NCBI GenBank assembly: GCA_963969595.1
Contig: OZ018417.1
Coordinates: forward strand, 20,338,501 to 20,402,500
Source: Neckera pumila
Lineage: Eukaryota > Streptophyta > Bryopsida > Hypnales > Neckeraceae
Length of the DNA: 64,000 nucleotides
Reading direction: 5' to 3'
The notes below the pieces were generated by a model that was not told where the DNA came from, ran no database searches, and saw only the letters and a program-made list of their open reading frames with translations. A program made the position numbers and the translations under genes. The first letter of the stretch is position 1, and each line of letters begins with the position of its first letter. Positions 1-11,965 of the stretch are shown piece after piece.

Positions 1-494
1 CTGAAAACCTCCATTGTCAAAAAGTTGTTGGACCCTGAGGACTAATTTCACTAGATTGAACCTTGTATTTTTTAAATTGCTAAAAATACAAATTTGAATT
101 TGTTTTTCTCCATACCTAGTTTGTTTGTGCAAAATAAAGACTAGGAATGTCCAAGAAAATGTTTTTTTTCCATCCTATTATTCCTTTCACTGTATAAAAA
201 TTATATTTGTTCCTTTTTTCTATCAGACTACATTTTCTAAATAAATTTCTAAATACTTCTCACACTGAAATTTCAAAAATTGGAAAATGCAACAAGTATG
301 TCAACTTGTTACTCTGCAAGTCTTTTATTACAAAAATTGAGATATGTTTCACCCTATTTAGAATTTGCCATTGAAAATTTAAAGAAGACACGTTGAGTCC
401 CCTTGGTCCTTGAAGGGTTGAAGAGTAACACGTCAATACATGATTGGTGAATACTTAAGTGCTAATAAATACATAGAAAGGCGATTATAGGTTG
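1..494. other. AT-rich intergenic stretch, nothing recognised
   Basis: AT-rich sequence with homopolymer A and T runs. I see no coding region with family resemblance, no RNA gene and no clear repeat boundary before the TTAA element that begins at 495. Confidence 0.5.
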
Positions 495-1420
495 TTAACC
501 CCTAAAGTCCCAAGGCCATTTTTCCATCCAAAACCACTCAAAACTGCCATTTCTATAGCAAAGAGCAAAAAAAAACTTAATGTCTTTTTTGCGTATTTAA
601 CCGTAGGATCTTGTACTACACTAGTGTAAATGTGTGGAAGAAATTTTAGAAACTTTGACTGAATAGATTGCAAGATATTTGCATTTAAAGTGAAGGAATC
701 AAGTTTTTTTGCACCTTGGTCAACTACATTTTTTGGCTTTGAACCTTTTTAACTTAAAATTTTTGCTCTAAAGATTTTGAATTTCTAATTTCATATAAAA
801 AAGAATTGAGTTGAGAATCTAAGAAAAAAAAATTCAAAAAAGAAACACTTAGTTTTCACTCATTAAAAATTTGTTAAGTAGGAATAGGTTCAAGATTGAA
901 AGAAAAATGAATCATTAATAGCTCTAAGATAGGGTTGAAATATACTAATCTCAATGGTGAGATAGTTCTAGCAAAAAATCTTAACTTTGTGAAACTTTTT
1001 TTTTCTTAAATTGTCAAATTTGAGTTCAGAAATGAATCCTACTAATTATTTTTTTAAGAAGATGTTCTAATTGCCCAAAAAATAAAATTGTCTATAACTT
1101 TTGCATAACAAATCCAAATGGAATGAATAAAAGCTTCCCAAGTAGATGAAGATAAAATCAATATGAAACAAATTTTTAAATTTTAAATTTTAAGTTTTTG
1201 TGAGGGTTTTTTTCTGCCCACCAAACTAAAATTTGGAGTTTTTCTGCCATAACTTCTGCTACCAGGCACTGATTGAAATAAAAATCACGTTTTCGGAAAG
1301 CTAATGTGATTCTCTATCTTCACAAAAAAATTTAGAAAATTACGACAAATATTGAGACCGTAGGAGCCTGCCCGGAATCCATTTCATCCCCCGAGGGAAC
1401 AATGGGACTTTAGGGGTTAA
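495..1420 (+). mobile_element. TTAA-ended inverted-repeat element, copy 1 (subfamily A)
   Basis: A 926-bp unit starts TTAACCCCTAAAGTCCCA and ends with the inverted form of that string, so the terminal inverted repeat is about 18 bp including the TTAA. The interior is AT-rich and has no long ORF. Landmarks shared with other copies are CTGCCATTTCTATAG near the start, GTAGGATCTTGTACTA about 100 bp in, and a GCCTGCCCG block near the end. It is a non-autonomous element by structure; assignment to the piggyBac superfamily rests only on TTAA and CCC ends. Confidence 0.85.
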
Positions 1421-2754
1421 TAGGACATTTATGACTCCACTCTATAGGCAATTTTGTAATTTCAAGGTAGACCACTTCAAAAATTCACAAAAAATAGAAT
1501 TTTCATTGGAAAATTATAATTATAATTGGGTTTATCTGTGAAACAAGCGCACACCTCTGAAAAATATGTGCCCCTCTTGAAATTCCAAATCAGGGTGGTA
1601 ATAGGCTTGTCTACTTTAGAGAAGGTTGAGTGCACCACTGCACCCTGCTCCTCTGATGATTCATAATCGCTAGAGTCCAACATGTAAATCGTTTGGTGAC
1701 AGTGCCAATGCAGCCGAGCATGTGTGAATTCCCACTTCAATTCTATTCTTAACGTCTTTTTTTTCTTTTTTTTTTAAAACCCGGAGTTTATCACATGTTT
1801 TCTACTCAAAACTTATGGCTACCTAAGTTACAGTGGAATTTAAACATTTGGTGTCAACATCAAATAGCTGACATGTGAACAAAGTCCAACTTAACCCTGG
1901 AACATTGGGCTAGTCACCGTGGAAATCATTCTTTTGGGTACTATATGAATCATTTGCTTAAAAAAACACAAGAACATTCATTGGAGGTCAAACTACTCTA
2001 CAACACTTCCCCTTTTCACAAATGATTCGAAAGATGAAAATCTACATGGCACTTTTTTCTTACATAGAAGGATCCTTTGTCATTCATTGCACACTTTTAG
2101 GCCGCCATATTGTTATAGGATCATTCTAAAATTGCATGAAGTGCCTCCAATCATGTTGGTGGTTTGGGATGTCTTCACCTTACTCCAAGCATGTATGCTT
2201 TTGAACAGCATGAAACCTGAAACTAAAATTTTCTACAAACAAGATGCACTAGTAGAAACTAGGGTTGCTTAGACTAGGGAATATAACTTCAAGAACATCC
2301 ACTAAGGTAGCCAACCCATTTTTGATCCCACCCCACCCCACCCCACCCCCATTTTGGTGATATAGGTTGTTGTCTTTCCATGAGTTTGTGGCTCAATTCC
2401 CAGAGCAATTGTGGCGCATTATGATTGGCTACAAGGCGGTTAATATTGCAACTAGCCCTTGGGTTGATTTTGCAATCAACCTATGATTAGAAAGAAAAAG
2501 GTCTATATCACTATTATAGGCCAAATGGAATCTTCTACTAAAAAATTCATAGTAATTATAGTTTGTGTAATAAAATTTTGGAAAAATATGCAATCCTTCC
2601 AAATTCTATTTTTGTACACAAGAAAAAATCCTAATTCCCAAAAAAAATGCACTCCAAATATGCATAATTGCTTAAGTAGTTGGAAATGGGTTGGTTACCT
2701 CAATGGTCCAAGGTTATCATGTGAATCTTTTTATGGGTCATTTTTCATGTTTCT
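1421..2754. other. Intergenic, contains one half of a dispersed repeat pair
   Basis: About 1490-1615 matches 48473-48600 over roughly 110-130 bp; shared strings include AAACAAGCGCACACCTCTGA and GGTGGTAATAGGCTTGTCTA. A poly-T stretch at about 1755-1775 followed by an AACCCGGAGTTTAT string resembles the head of the sequence at 9739 and may be the reversed tail of a retroposon. A CCCCA-type simple repeat lies at 2328-2350. No gene is recognised. Confidence 0.5.
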
Positions 2755-3033
2755 ACTACACTAAAAATGATATTTAGTGTTGGCAACACTAATTACGAAC
2801 CTTAACACTAAATATCATAAGTAAGTAACACTAAATCTAATTTCTAACACTAAACATGCTCTATGGTAAATCTGAAATCTGAAAAGGTTTACATTTAGTG
2901 TTAGAACACGTTAAAAAAATGAACTTGCAAAGGAAAAGATTGAAGACAAGTAAAATTGAAGACAAGTAAAATGGCTGGTAGGGGGGTAAAACATTAAATG
3001 TCATACTACACTAAATATCATTTTTAGTGTAGT
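2755..3033. mobile_element. CACTA-ended MITE with perfect 26-bp inverted repeats
   Basis: A 279-bp unit is bounded by perfect 26-bp inverted repeats (2755-2780 and 3008-3033) that begin ACTACACTAAAAATG. The 3' outer edge reads TAGTGTAGTG, consistent with CACTA/TAGTG ends of the En/Spm class. Sub-terminal copies of the string TTTAGTGTT or its inverse occur several times inside, as is usual for this class. There is no ORF, so this is a non-autonomous element. Confidence 0.75.
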
Positions 3034-3218
3034 GACAAATGTCATAATCCTGAATTGCATCCGCTGATCCACAAATCATTGCATTCAAGCTATGGAAGGT
3101 CTCCAATTATCACAGTACACACTAATTATACCTTACGCTGATATCTCACAATGTATGTTTATATAAATGACATTATGTTTTTGCATATTTGTGGAGTATG
3201 TGATGGAACTTGTACAGG

Positions 3219-3501
3219 TTTTTTGTTCCCGGAAATGAAAGGAAAGCAGCCAAAAAAATGCTTTCTGTGGACGGAAATGGATCTGCATGGTCTGCAATTG
3301 TAGAAGGAAACAAAGGGCAGAAATTGCAAGATGTCAAAGCCGGACCCTCTGATTGCCGTACAACAATGGGTTGGATTGGTGGACATTATTGAAAAGATAC
3401 CAGGCAATGACTTTAATTGCGGTATAATTTCAAACGTCATCCTTGGTTGCTCAGCCATCATGTACGGAACCCTTGAAAACAACAAAAAATCAGAACCAGG
3501 T
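3219..3501. pseudogene. Unrecognised gene-like fragment, probably broken
   Basis: This short island has more even base composition than its surroundings. A TTGTACAG acceptor-like site precedes 3219 and an ACCAG/GTACTG donor-like site follows 3501, as if it were a single exon. On the + strand one frame is open from 3210 to 3392 and another from 3331 across the donor-like site, so a contiguous exon would need a frameshift; the minus strand also has a 108-codon frame. Peptide segments such as VGLVDIIEKIPGNDF look protein-like, but I do not recognise the family. It may be a captured or decayed exon. Confidence 0.3.
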
Positions 3502-3636
3502 ACTGTATGTATGCGTTTTTTGAGTCATTCAGAAGTCAGAACATGAACTCTGCATGGACAAAAGGTACAAAGTTTCTCATCACTTCTTTGCCTGCCAAAA
3601 TAGAGTCATATGGTCCAAAATGACTAGAAACTACAC

Positions 3637-3710
3637 GGGGTGATGGCTAAGTGGTAAGGGACTTTGGATGGAATCTATGAGGTTCCCGGTTCAACTGACA
3701 TTGCTAGCAT
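3637..3710 (+). repeat. tRNA-like SINE head
   Basis: The string TGGCTAAGTGG at 3644-3654 fits a Pol III A box, and GGTTCAACT at 3688-3696 fits a B box at a tRNA-like spacing. The region between is serine/leucine-tRNA-like but does not close into a proper cloverleaf, and a T-run follows at about 3722. This fits a tRNA-derived SINE rather than a working tRNA gene. The 3' limit of the element is not clear; about 3725-3970 may be its body. Confidence 0.5.
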
Positions 3711-4129
3711 GAGGGCTAATGTTTTTTTTGAGACAAACGTTTGCCAAAAGCCTTCAGAGCACTGGAGTAAATCTAAAGGGAAGCGATCAGACAGGCTCAA
3801 ACCCCCTATAAGTGCAATATTTCACTTATCCCCCCTACACAGACATATAGGGGCTCCTCATATCGTGTTGGCTCTCTTCCTCTACTTGTTCCTCATGGAG
3901 AAAGACATGTGGGTTGCCATGGATTGTATTGAGTTTGTCCTTGCCGAGGCCCTTGAAGGCTGTATGTTTTAGAAGAAAATCAAAAAAATTGAACCCATAA
4001 TCAAGGTGATATGGCAAAAGTTCACATATGATTGTACTATAAAATTCATTGTCTCATTTGAATGCTAAAATTTTACTTCCTCCATCCAACTGAAAACCTC
4101 CGTTTGGAGATTAATAGTCAATGTACCAC

Positions 4130-5067
4130 TTAACCCCTAAAGGACGAAGGCCCTTTTCCTGCCAAAAAACACTCAAAGCTGCCATTTCTATAGTAAAAAG
4201 TTAAAAATTTGAAAAATGTTTTTCTTTCACATCTAACCATATGATCTTACACGTAAATAGTATAAGAGAGTGTGGAAAAAATTTCAGAATTTTTGACCGC
4301 ACAGATTGCAAGATATCTGCGTTTAAAGTGAAAAAAACAAGTTTTTCAGCACATTGTGGGACTAGATTTTTTGACTTTGAACATTTTTAACTTAAAACTT
4401 TTGCACTACAAAGTTTTGAGCTTTAAATTTTTGTAGTGGGGAATTGAGTTGAGAGTCTAGGAAAAAAAAAAAGTTCAAAAAAACTTAATTATCATTCTTT
4501 AAAAAATTGTTAAATAGAAGTAGATATGAGATAGAAGGAAAATCTAAAATATTCATATATTTTGAATGGAATTCAAATGCACTAATTCCAATGGTGAGAT
4601 TGTTCTAACAAGTAATACAAACAATGGGAAAAAAATAAAAATGAAAAATTTGAAAAATTGCATTCAAAAATGCATCCTAGAAGTTACTTTTTTCAAGAAG
4701 ATGCTTTAATTGCCCGAAAAACAAGAATGTCCATAACTTTCTCATAACAAATCCACATGAAATGAATCAAAGCTTTCCAAATAGGCAAAAATATAATCTA
4801 TGAGAAAAAAATATTAAAAAAAAAATTCAAATTTTTGTCCATTTTTGTTTTGCTGCCCGGGCTGCCCACCGTCCCCTGTTTTGAGCTTATTTGGTCATAG
4901 CTTTTGTTCCTGGGCACCGATTGTGAAAAAATTATATTCCCACAAAGCTAATCAGATTTTCTACCTCCAAAAATAGTTTCAAAAAATCCAAAGAAAATTT
5001 CAGCCCATAGGTACCTGCCCAAAAACGCATTTGTCTTCCAAAGGGACAATGGTCCTTTAAGGGTTAA
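4130..5067 (+). mobile_element. TTAA-ended inverted-repeat element, copy 2 (subfamily A)
   Basis: A 938-bp unit with ends TTAACCCCTAAAGGACG and GTCCTTTAAGGGTTAA. The interior follows copy 1 in the same order and orientation (GCCATTTCTATAG near the start, a GCCCGGGCTGCCC-type block near the end). It lies 33 bp from copy 3, which is in the opposite orientation. Confidence 0.85.
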
Positions 5068-5068
5068 A

Positions 5069-6083
5069 ATGCTCCATTTATTGATTTTGATCGTTGATCG
5101 TTAACCCCTAAAAGCCCAAGTGTCCTTGCGGGGGTTATTTGGTACTTCGGGCAAGCTCATGTGACCTCAATTTTTCACATGATTTTTTGAAACTTTTTCG
5201 GGAGATAGGAAATCTCATTAGCTTCGCAGGAAGATAAATTTCATCAAATTCCGACTTACCCTCCAAAAGTTATGATGGATTGAATAAAAATTTCAGTTCG
5301 GGAATTTGCTGCCCCTCAGGAATTTGACTTTGACTCCCAAGGGGGCAACAGAGGTGGCAAGAGAGGAGAGGTGGCAAGAGGTGGCAAGAGAGGCTATTGT
5401 TGTGCCTATTGGGAGGTCACATGAGGCTTTAGGAGCTTGCAAATGTTAGGGATTTTGACATTTTTCAAATTTTTTTTTTCCTACTTCTAAAATACAAGTG
5501 CATCTTTTAATCCACCGTTCAGATTTCCTAGATCAAAAAATGTGTGATGGGATATTTTTTTGAAGATGGCCTATTGTATTGTCATTTCTTGGGACATAGT
5601 GGCAAATTTTAATTTTTTTGAATATCGGATTGTCTTGGATTGCCTTGAAAATTGGTATGCACATGCCTAACATGTTTTTCCTTAAGAAAAAATTATAAAT
5701 TGGAGGTCTGTAGTGGAAAAAAATTGAGCAAATTGCGGTCAAAGGCATCTGAAATTTTCGGGCACAGTGGAAAGAAAAAAACAAACAGACTTTGAATGCA
5801 AATATCTTCCAATCTATACGGTCAAACCTCACAAAATTTTTACCACATGCTTTCACACAAGTTAATTACAAGATCCAATGGTTACATTCCCAAAAAATCA
5901 ATTTTTCAAACTTTTTTGATGAATGCTCTAGAAATGGCAGTTTTAGGTGTTTTTTGAGGTAGAAAAGGCCTTGGGCTCTTAGGGGTTAAGCAAGCAATGT
6001 GGAATTTTCGGAATTAAGTGAGCGCAAATTGATTTGCATTCCACATTGCTTGTTCGATGATCAAAATCAATAAATGGAACAGT
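5069..6083. mobile_element. Hairpin MITE split by a TTAA element
   Basis: Left part 5069-5100 and right part 5990-6083 together form an inverted repeat: CCATTTATTGATTTTGATC on the left is mirrored by GATCAAAATCAATAAATGG on the right, and AAGCAATGTGGAA is mirrored by TTCCACATTGCTT. The arms are contiguous only if 5101-5989 is removed leaving one TTAA. The host hairpin would be about 130 bp. Confidence 0.7.
5101..5989 (-). mobile_element. TTAA-ended inverted-repeat element, copy 3 (subfamily A, reversed)
   Basis: An 889-bp unit with ends TTAACCCCTAAAAGCCC and GGGCTCTTAGGGGTTAA, and interior landmarks in reverse order compared with copy 1. It sits inside the hairpin MITE described for 5069-6083. 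A local tandem run of GAGGTGGCAAGA units at about 5350-5395 is peculiar to this copy. Confidence 0.85.
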
Positions 6084-6089
6084 TTAGTT

Positions 6090-6672
6090 GTACATGCACA
6101 ATGTCTGATTTGAGGCTTTTTTAGTGGAATGGAAGGAATATGGAATTAGCAGCATATGTACATCATTCACTAGTCATTGTATAAATTGTATGAAAGCTAA
6201 TTAATATATCTATCATATTGATTTTGATGTAACCTTGTCTCTTGGTAGAATGATTTATAATATGAACCTTCCAATCAATGTAGTTATCTAGAAACACTAA
6301 AACTATCAATAATTAGTAGATGTAGACTTTGTGATACCCCAAAACATTGACAACAACTATAAGATTGTTGTCCTTTCATCTGACAATATTTCCAATTGGA
6401 TTGATAAGTTGGCAATTAGATCGTGTTTAGCTTTTATGAAATACTTCTTTATTATTTTTTACTTGTTATTGAACATGATTCAATTTTTTGTTGTTGGGAA
6501 GTGTAATATTCTTCTTTCCGTTGACTTTTATATATTTGGCTCTAAAGCGAATCTTTGATTGGATTTATAAATTGTGGGTATTAAAGTTATTATCAATGTT
6601 CTTAGTGATAAAGACAATTCACATGTTGAATTCCCAACTATAAAAATTCTTCATAAGGAAATAGCATTCTAG
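6090..6672. other. AT-rich intergenic stretch, nothing recognised
   Basis: No gene, RNA or bounded repeat is seen. The 75-codon open frame at 6331-6558 has no family resemblance and lies in AT-rich sequence. Confidence 0.45.
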
Positions 6673-6888
6673 CACTACAAGAAAATGGGATGTTTTAAAC
6701 GAGCTTTCAAGTATAATCCTAGAAATAAGGTTATAAGTAATGACCTTTAAGGCAATTTTCAGCAAATTTTTTATTAGAAACACATGTATTTCTAATAAAA
6801 TTTTGTTGAAAACTGACTTAAAGGTCATTACTTAAGATCTTATGTCTAGGACTATACTTCAAAACTCACTACAAACACCCCATTGTAG
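6673..6888. mobile_element. CACTACAAG-ended fold-back element, copy 1
   Basis: The unit begins CACTACAAGAAAATGGG, the end typical of plant CACTA elements, and is nearly all inverted repeat. The arms meet near 6780 around an ACATGTATTTCTAAT loop, with AAGTAATGACCTTTAAG on the left mirrored by TTAAAGGTCATTACTT on the right. The right end has decayed to CATTGTAG. The transcript of such a unit would fold into a hairpin of about 100 bp. A closer-to-intact copy is at 41048-41269. Confidence 0.75.
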
Positions 6889-7593
6889 GTTGTTCACATA
6901 ATAGCTAGACATGAATTTTTCTCAACACAATAGTTGAATCATCCAAAATCAAGTTATTCCACTACCTCTTAAAGTGAGCATCTAATCAATGGGATGTCAT
7001 CATCAATTCCTTGTCATCCCTATACTTAAAGGTACAATATACTTATTGTAGTCTTTTTATGATTTCTTTGCATAAGTACTCGTAATACATATTTGGAGTA
7101 GCTATTAAAAATTCATTGATTATATATTCTTAGGGGATCCTCAATGGAACTAGAAAAATTGAATATAACAACATTCACAAGGTGAGCCTCTACTTTTGAG
7201 TTAAATTGGAGCCTTGATGGATTTGTCATTCAACACCACACATTTCCGGGATCATTATTCTTCTCCCCAAGGCTGGCATGGAGACAATCTTTTGAGAGCC
7301 CAAGGTATGGCCGTCAAGAGCAAGATTGTTAGTATAAGTGAATTCAATTGAAGAGGATATCCTTGACCAAGCACAATTGCTATACAAGAGCAATAATTCA
7401 TTGAATAGTATCAACTCTTTTAATTGGGGCTAAATTATATAGGTGTAGGCTTGAAATCAAATCATGGTATTGAAAAGAGGTTTTGGATAGGATATAGTGA
7501 CCAACAAAGCATCCACAATTACACTTGCCTTGCCACCTAGCCTACGCTAGTGGCCTTGTCGGGCTAGTATGCCAACAATATTTTAGAACGTTC
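6889..7593. other. AT-rich intergenic stretch, nothing recognised
   Basis: No coding region or bounded repeat could be supported; the 62-codon minus frame at 7226-7414 has no family resemblance. Confidence 0.45.
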
Positions 7594-8526
7594 TTAACCC
7601 CTAAAGTTTCATAACTATGTAATCACCAAAACCGCTCCAAAACTGCCATTTCTAATACAACAACCAAATTTTTGGAAAAAACAATTTTTGACACACGTAA
7701 CCGTAGGATCTTATAGTATGATATTTTGAAAACACGTGATAAAAATTTCAGAAAATTCCACCGTGTGGATCATAAGATATAAGCATTCAAAGTCTTGAAA
7801 ACCATTTTCTCAATCCTGCGAAAAACCGGCAGCTGCACTTTGCAAGCTCACTTTTCAATGAAAAAATGTCGATAAAGGTGGTGCTTCTTTGAATTCAGTT
7901 TCCTAAACAAGTTGTCTATATGCTTGAAAAATTTTCACATCATTTGGAATTGTACAGCATAGAGGGAAAAAATAGTAAGTAGAAAGAGATAGAAATTGAT
8001 TCAAAATACTAAATTGTTAAAAATCTAATTATGGAATTTAAAAATGCCAATACCAACGGTTGTAATGTTGTAATAATCAATCTACATCCTAGGACTTTAG
8101 TTTTTTCCAAAAATATTGAAAATTGAGTTAAATAAACGACTTAAATTTATTTTTTTAGAGTAGAGAATCCATAACTGCCCTCAAACCTAAAAACCTCATA
8201 ACTTTTGACTTCTTGATTGAAATGGAATGACTCAAAGCTTTTTAAGTATATATAAATCTAGAGAACTAATTTTAAGAAAAAAAATTCCGGAAAAAATGAT
8301 TTTTCTAATCTGCCCAAAATGCCCAATTACAAAAAGAAATTAACATATTAGGTCACAACTTTTGACTCGTATTTTGAAATGTCATGAAACTTGGTACACA
8401 TGAAGATATTCCTTGCCCCCACCTTCTATTAAAATTTCAGACTCAAATATGGATTTTTCTAGTCACAAGTACCTGCCTAAAATTTCTATATGGCCAAAAA
8501 ACGCATGTTGGTCCTTTAGGGGTTAA
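7594..8526 (+). mobile_element. TTAA-ended inverted-repeat element, copy 4 (subfamily B)
   Basis: A 933-bp unit starting TTAACCCCTAAAGTTTCAT and ending GTCCTTTAGGGGTTAA. Subfamily B shares the general plan with A (CTGCCATTTCTAATAC, CCGTAGGATCTTATAG, a TGCCTAAAATTTC block near the end) but differs in sequence. It is very similar along its whole length to copy 11 at 59950-60878. Confidence 0.9.
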
Positions 8527-9844
8527 GTGACTAGTGTCTTACTTTTGGTAGTATCATACTAGGTAGTAATTGATTCTTTTTAGTGGATAGTAAGTAGTGC
8601 TTCAAATTTTATTTGACAATTGGCTTGAATGTCATGCCAGTTTCTCCACTCTAGTGTATTCACTCAATGTGCACTATCTTATACACTCAAATAATACCCT
8701 TACCCGTTTTTTACTTCAAATTTTATGAACTATTAATAATGAAAATATAAATAAATTGTATTTATATTGATTTCATTTGAAGAAGCTCAATAAAAGATAT
8801 GGAATAATTATTAGTATGCTAAACTATATATATATGTTTGCATACTTATTTGCATACACACGCAAGGGTGTGCATTAATTTTTTTCCTCACTTTGAATTT
8901 TTGGACGTCCTTCCTTTTTCAAAACTAAGTGGGTAGGTGTTTTTGAATACATAGTAGAGCACATGGCAACAAAACTTACCTAAGATGCTAAAAATTTGAA
9001 ACCACATTTTATAATTGTCATTGTCTATTAATGTAATGTACAGATTGTCTTAGAGACAATGTCTTGGTCAATAATTTCATGCCCTTCTTATTTGGCTTGT
9101 TATTGTACCTAGCTATTGGTATTAATAAAAATAATTCTAGAAATAATTGCCATCATCTTAAAGAAATCACTTTTAATAAATAGTATGGAAGAGTTACAAA
9201 ATTTGAAGGAATATTTTATTTTTTCATTTACTAATTTTTCTTAAATCTATCATTAAATCCTAATTCTAATTTTCACACATGGTAGTTGTCCCAAATTACA
9301 TTGTTTAAATGACTTACTGCTCTTCATTTTCTTACAAAGATCAATGAATTTGATATGTATTTTTTAAATTTGTATTAATGAATTTCTAGAGGATAAAAAT
9401 GATATACAATTCACTATTATTGCTTTTGCAACTTAGGCCTTGTGGTGTCCAATAACAATTAGTTTAGGGTTTTCTATTTGATATTCCAAAAATGCAAGTT
9501 TAAAGTAGGTAGAATCTTATTTGAATACCAAAACAAATCTAACAAAAATTACAACAATATATCATTACAAATCATGTGTAATTCAATCATTTTCTAGCTA
9601 GTCACTATAGTACCTTAGTGAGAGGTCTCCTGTTTTTAACCCAGTAAGGATGTTGAGGACCAAAATGTGTCTATTGAATAACTTTCAAGGAGATTGTAGA
9701 AATAAAAAATGAATGTATCCATTTAGAAATTTAATCGATTTTTTTGAACCCCGGAGTTAATTCCTAGAAACAACCCAGAATAAACGATGGAACGCCAAGG
9801 CAAAATCCTAGAGATTTAACAACACAAAACCACACAATTCACCT
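8527..9844. other. AT-rich intergenic stretch with a possible retroposon head
   Basis: Mostly unrecognised AT-rich sequence. At 9739-9790 a T-run followed by GAACCCCGGAGTTAATTCC and AACGATGG resembles the T-headed sequence at 63552-63615, suggesting the reversed poly-A end of a shared retroposon family. No gene is seen. Confidence 0.4.
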
Positions 9845-10780
9845 TTAACCCTTAAAGGACCGACATGCATTTTTGATTGTATAGAAATTTTGGGCAGGTA
9901 CATGTGACTAGAGATTTCTATATTTTAGGCTGAAATTTAAACAAAAGGTGGACGCCAAGAATATCTTTCATAGGCACTAAATTTCATGACATATGAAAAT
10001 CTGAGTAAAAAGTTATAGCCTAATATGTTACTTTTTTTTGTAACTGGGCAGTTCGGGCAGATAAAAAAGAGTCACTTTTTTCAAAAATATAAAATTGAAA
10101 TTGGATTTCTAGAGTTATATATAGATAAAAAACTTTAAATCATCCCATTTTTTTTTATCAATGAGTCAAACATTATGAAGATTTTTAGTTTGTGGGCAAT
10201 TATAAATTTTCTACTCTAAAATAAACTTTGAAGTCCTTTACCTTATTCAATTTTCTATACTTTTTGAAAAAAATAAAATTATAGGATGTAGAATATTTAT
10301 TACAACTTTGCAACCATTGGAATAAACATTTTTCAATTCCATAATAAAATTCTTGACAATTTCGTATTTTGATTCATTCTCTACTACTATCTACTTACCA
10401 TTTTTTTCCTATATGTTGTACAATTCCAAATGAAGTAAAACTTTTCAGGCATGTAGCCAACTTATCTACAAAAATGAATTCAAAGCATCATCATCATTTT
10501 GGACATTTTTTCATCAAAAAGTGAGCTTGTGAAGTGCTGCTGCCCTATTTTTCGCAAGGCCAACAAAATGATTTTTGTGAATTTGAATGCTTATATCTTG
10601 GAATCCACGTAATGGAAATTTCTAAAACTTTTACCATATGTTTTCAAGTCAATATACTACAAGATCCTATGGTTACATTTGTCAATTTTTTTTTTCTTTC
10701 AAAAACTTGGTACTTGTACTAAAAATGATAGTTTTTGAGCTTTTTCGATGAAAACATAGTCGTGGAACCTTAGGGGTTAA
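9845..10780 (-). mobile_element. TTAA-ended inverted-repeat element, copy 5 (subfamily B, reversed)
   Basis: A 936-bp unit with ends TTAACCCTTAAAGGACC and CCTTAGGGGTTAA. Interior landmarks are in reverse order compared with copy 4. It lies directly downstream of the T-headed retroposon-like sequence at 9739, possibly within it. Confidence 0.85.
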
Positions 10781-11830
10781 CAAATCCTAATTCACACAGA
10801 AATCCCCGGAGCGGATTTTTTCAAGCTCTATGTGATGACTCTGCCAAGATAAGAGCCAATTAAAGAATGGTGATCTAAGCCAAGTATTATCAAATTTCCT
10901 AAGGAACTTGTGTACCTTGTTGGGATGTCCATCATAGAATAGGAAAATCCGGTAGAAATTGAATCACTTTTGGTTGACTATGTCAATGATAAGCTCCATC
11001 TTTTGAGGTCTAAATTTCATTTTGAAAGGACAAAACCTATTACTAAGGTGATTTGCTAAAAGTGATCTAATTTATGAACCAATCTTATAGGTGCATTCTT
11101 CATCTCTATATTAATCTTGAAAGTCATTTGTCGCCAAATTTTTGGCCTCAATGTTCTTCTAGGGTTATCTCCTAACAGATGTTGAAATATTTGCCTTTGT
11201 GGTGTATAATGTGCATTTTAGAATATGAAATGCATTTTGGTGAATGGTATTGCATATTCTTTCATTGTAGTATTGTTGAATTTCTTAAAGAAGAAGTTGC
11301 TTAATCTATGGATCACTCTTGTAGTGTATTTTTGCCAATTTTTGTTCTTTATTTTGATGTAAATATCAATCATAAAAATGATATTTTGAATTGAAATGAA
11401 CTAATGAAATGAAGTTGATCAAGTTTAGATTCTACTCTAATCGGAAAATTTGGAAAAGTCTTAAAATTCAATGTTTTATTGCATTTTGACCTTACTAATA
11501 GGCTTATAACTATGTTTTTTTTATTTTCTAATTTCAAAATAGCACGGTAACTTTGTTTTATACCATGATGTTCTATACCTTAAAATACACTTATGTTAAA
11601 AATTTTGTTCTTTTGAGCCTATTTGATACTTGATATCAAATTTCTCCACATTTTCTTTAAAAAATTCACAGTAATTCCAAATTTTCACAAAAAATCTAAA
11701 TTCCTTTTAGCACTTACAGAAGACATGGGATTTCCTCTCTGAAAAATGAATATAAAAAAAATTTATGTAGTTGCAAATTGGCATCAAACTAATAGAAGGA
11801 TTGTGAAGCTTACATTTGTGGGCGCAAATG
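10781..11830. other. AT-rich intergenic stretch, nothing recognised
   Basis: No coding region or RNA gene is supported. The sequence is AT-rich and lacks clear repeat boundaries. Confidence 0.45.
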
Positions 11831-11965
11831 CTAGGGAGGATTGACCCCCTTATTGCCCTGCAATTTATATTAGGGAAAAGCATTGAAATTTTTTATTTGC
11901 CACCCATGATAAAATTTGCAAATTCTAAATTCATATTAGATGGCCCTCAATCACTAGGCAAATTG
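11831..11965 (-). repeat. Partial copy of the GGATTGACCCCCT element
   Basis: It starts CTAGGGAGGATTGACCCCCT, matching the end of the element at 13360-13591. Its following sequence matches that element's interior in reverse orientation (a TTTTTTATTTGCCACC segment against the TTGCAAATAAAAAATTCC segment). The other end was not located. Confidence 0.5.

Noticed and set aside
495..1420. Tc1/mariner (TA) or PIF/Harbinger (TTA/TAA) origin of the TTAA elements
   Set aside because: TA or three-base targets would leave the outer T and A free to vary, yet all eight complete copies keep full TTAA on both sides; not excluded until empty sites are compared.
3637..3710. Possible functional tRNA gene
   Set aside because: A and B boxes are present but stems do not close into a cloverleaf and no acceptable anticodon arm was found; a tRNA-derived SINE fits better.
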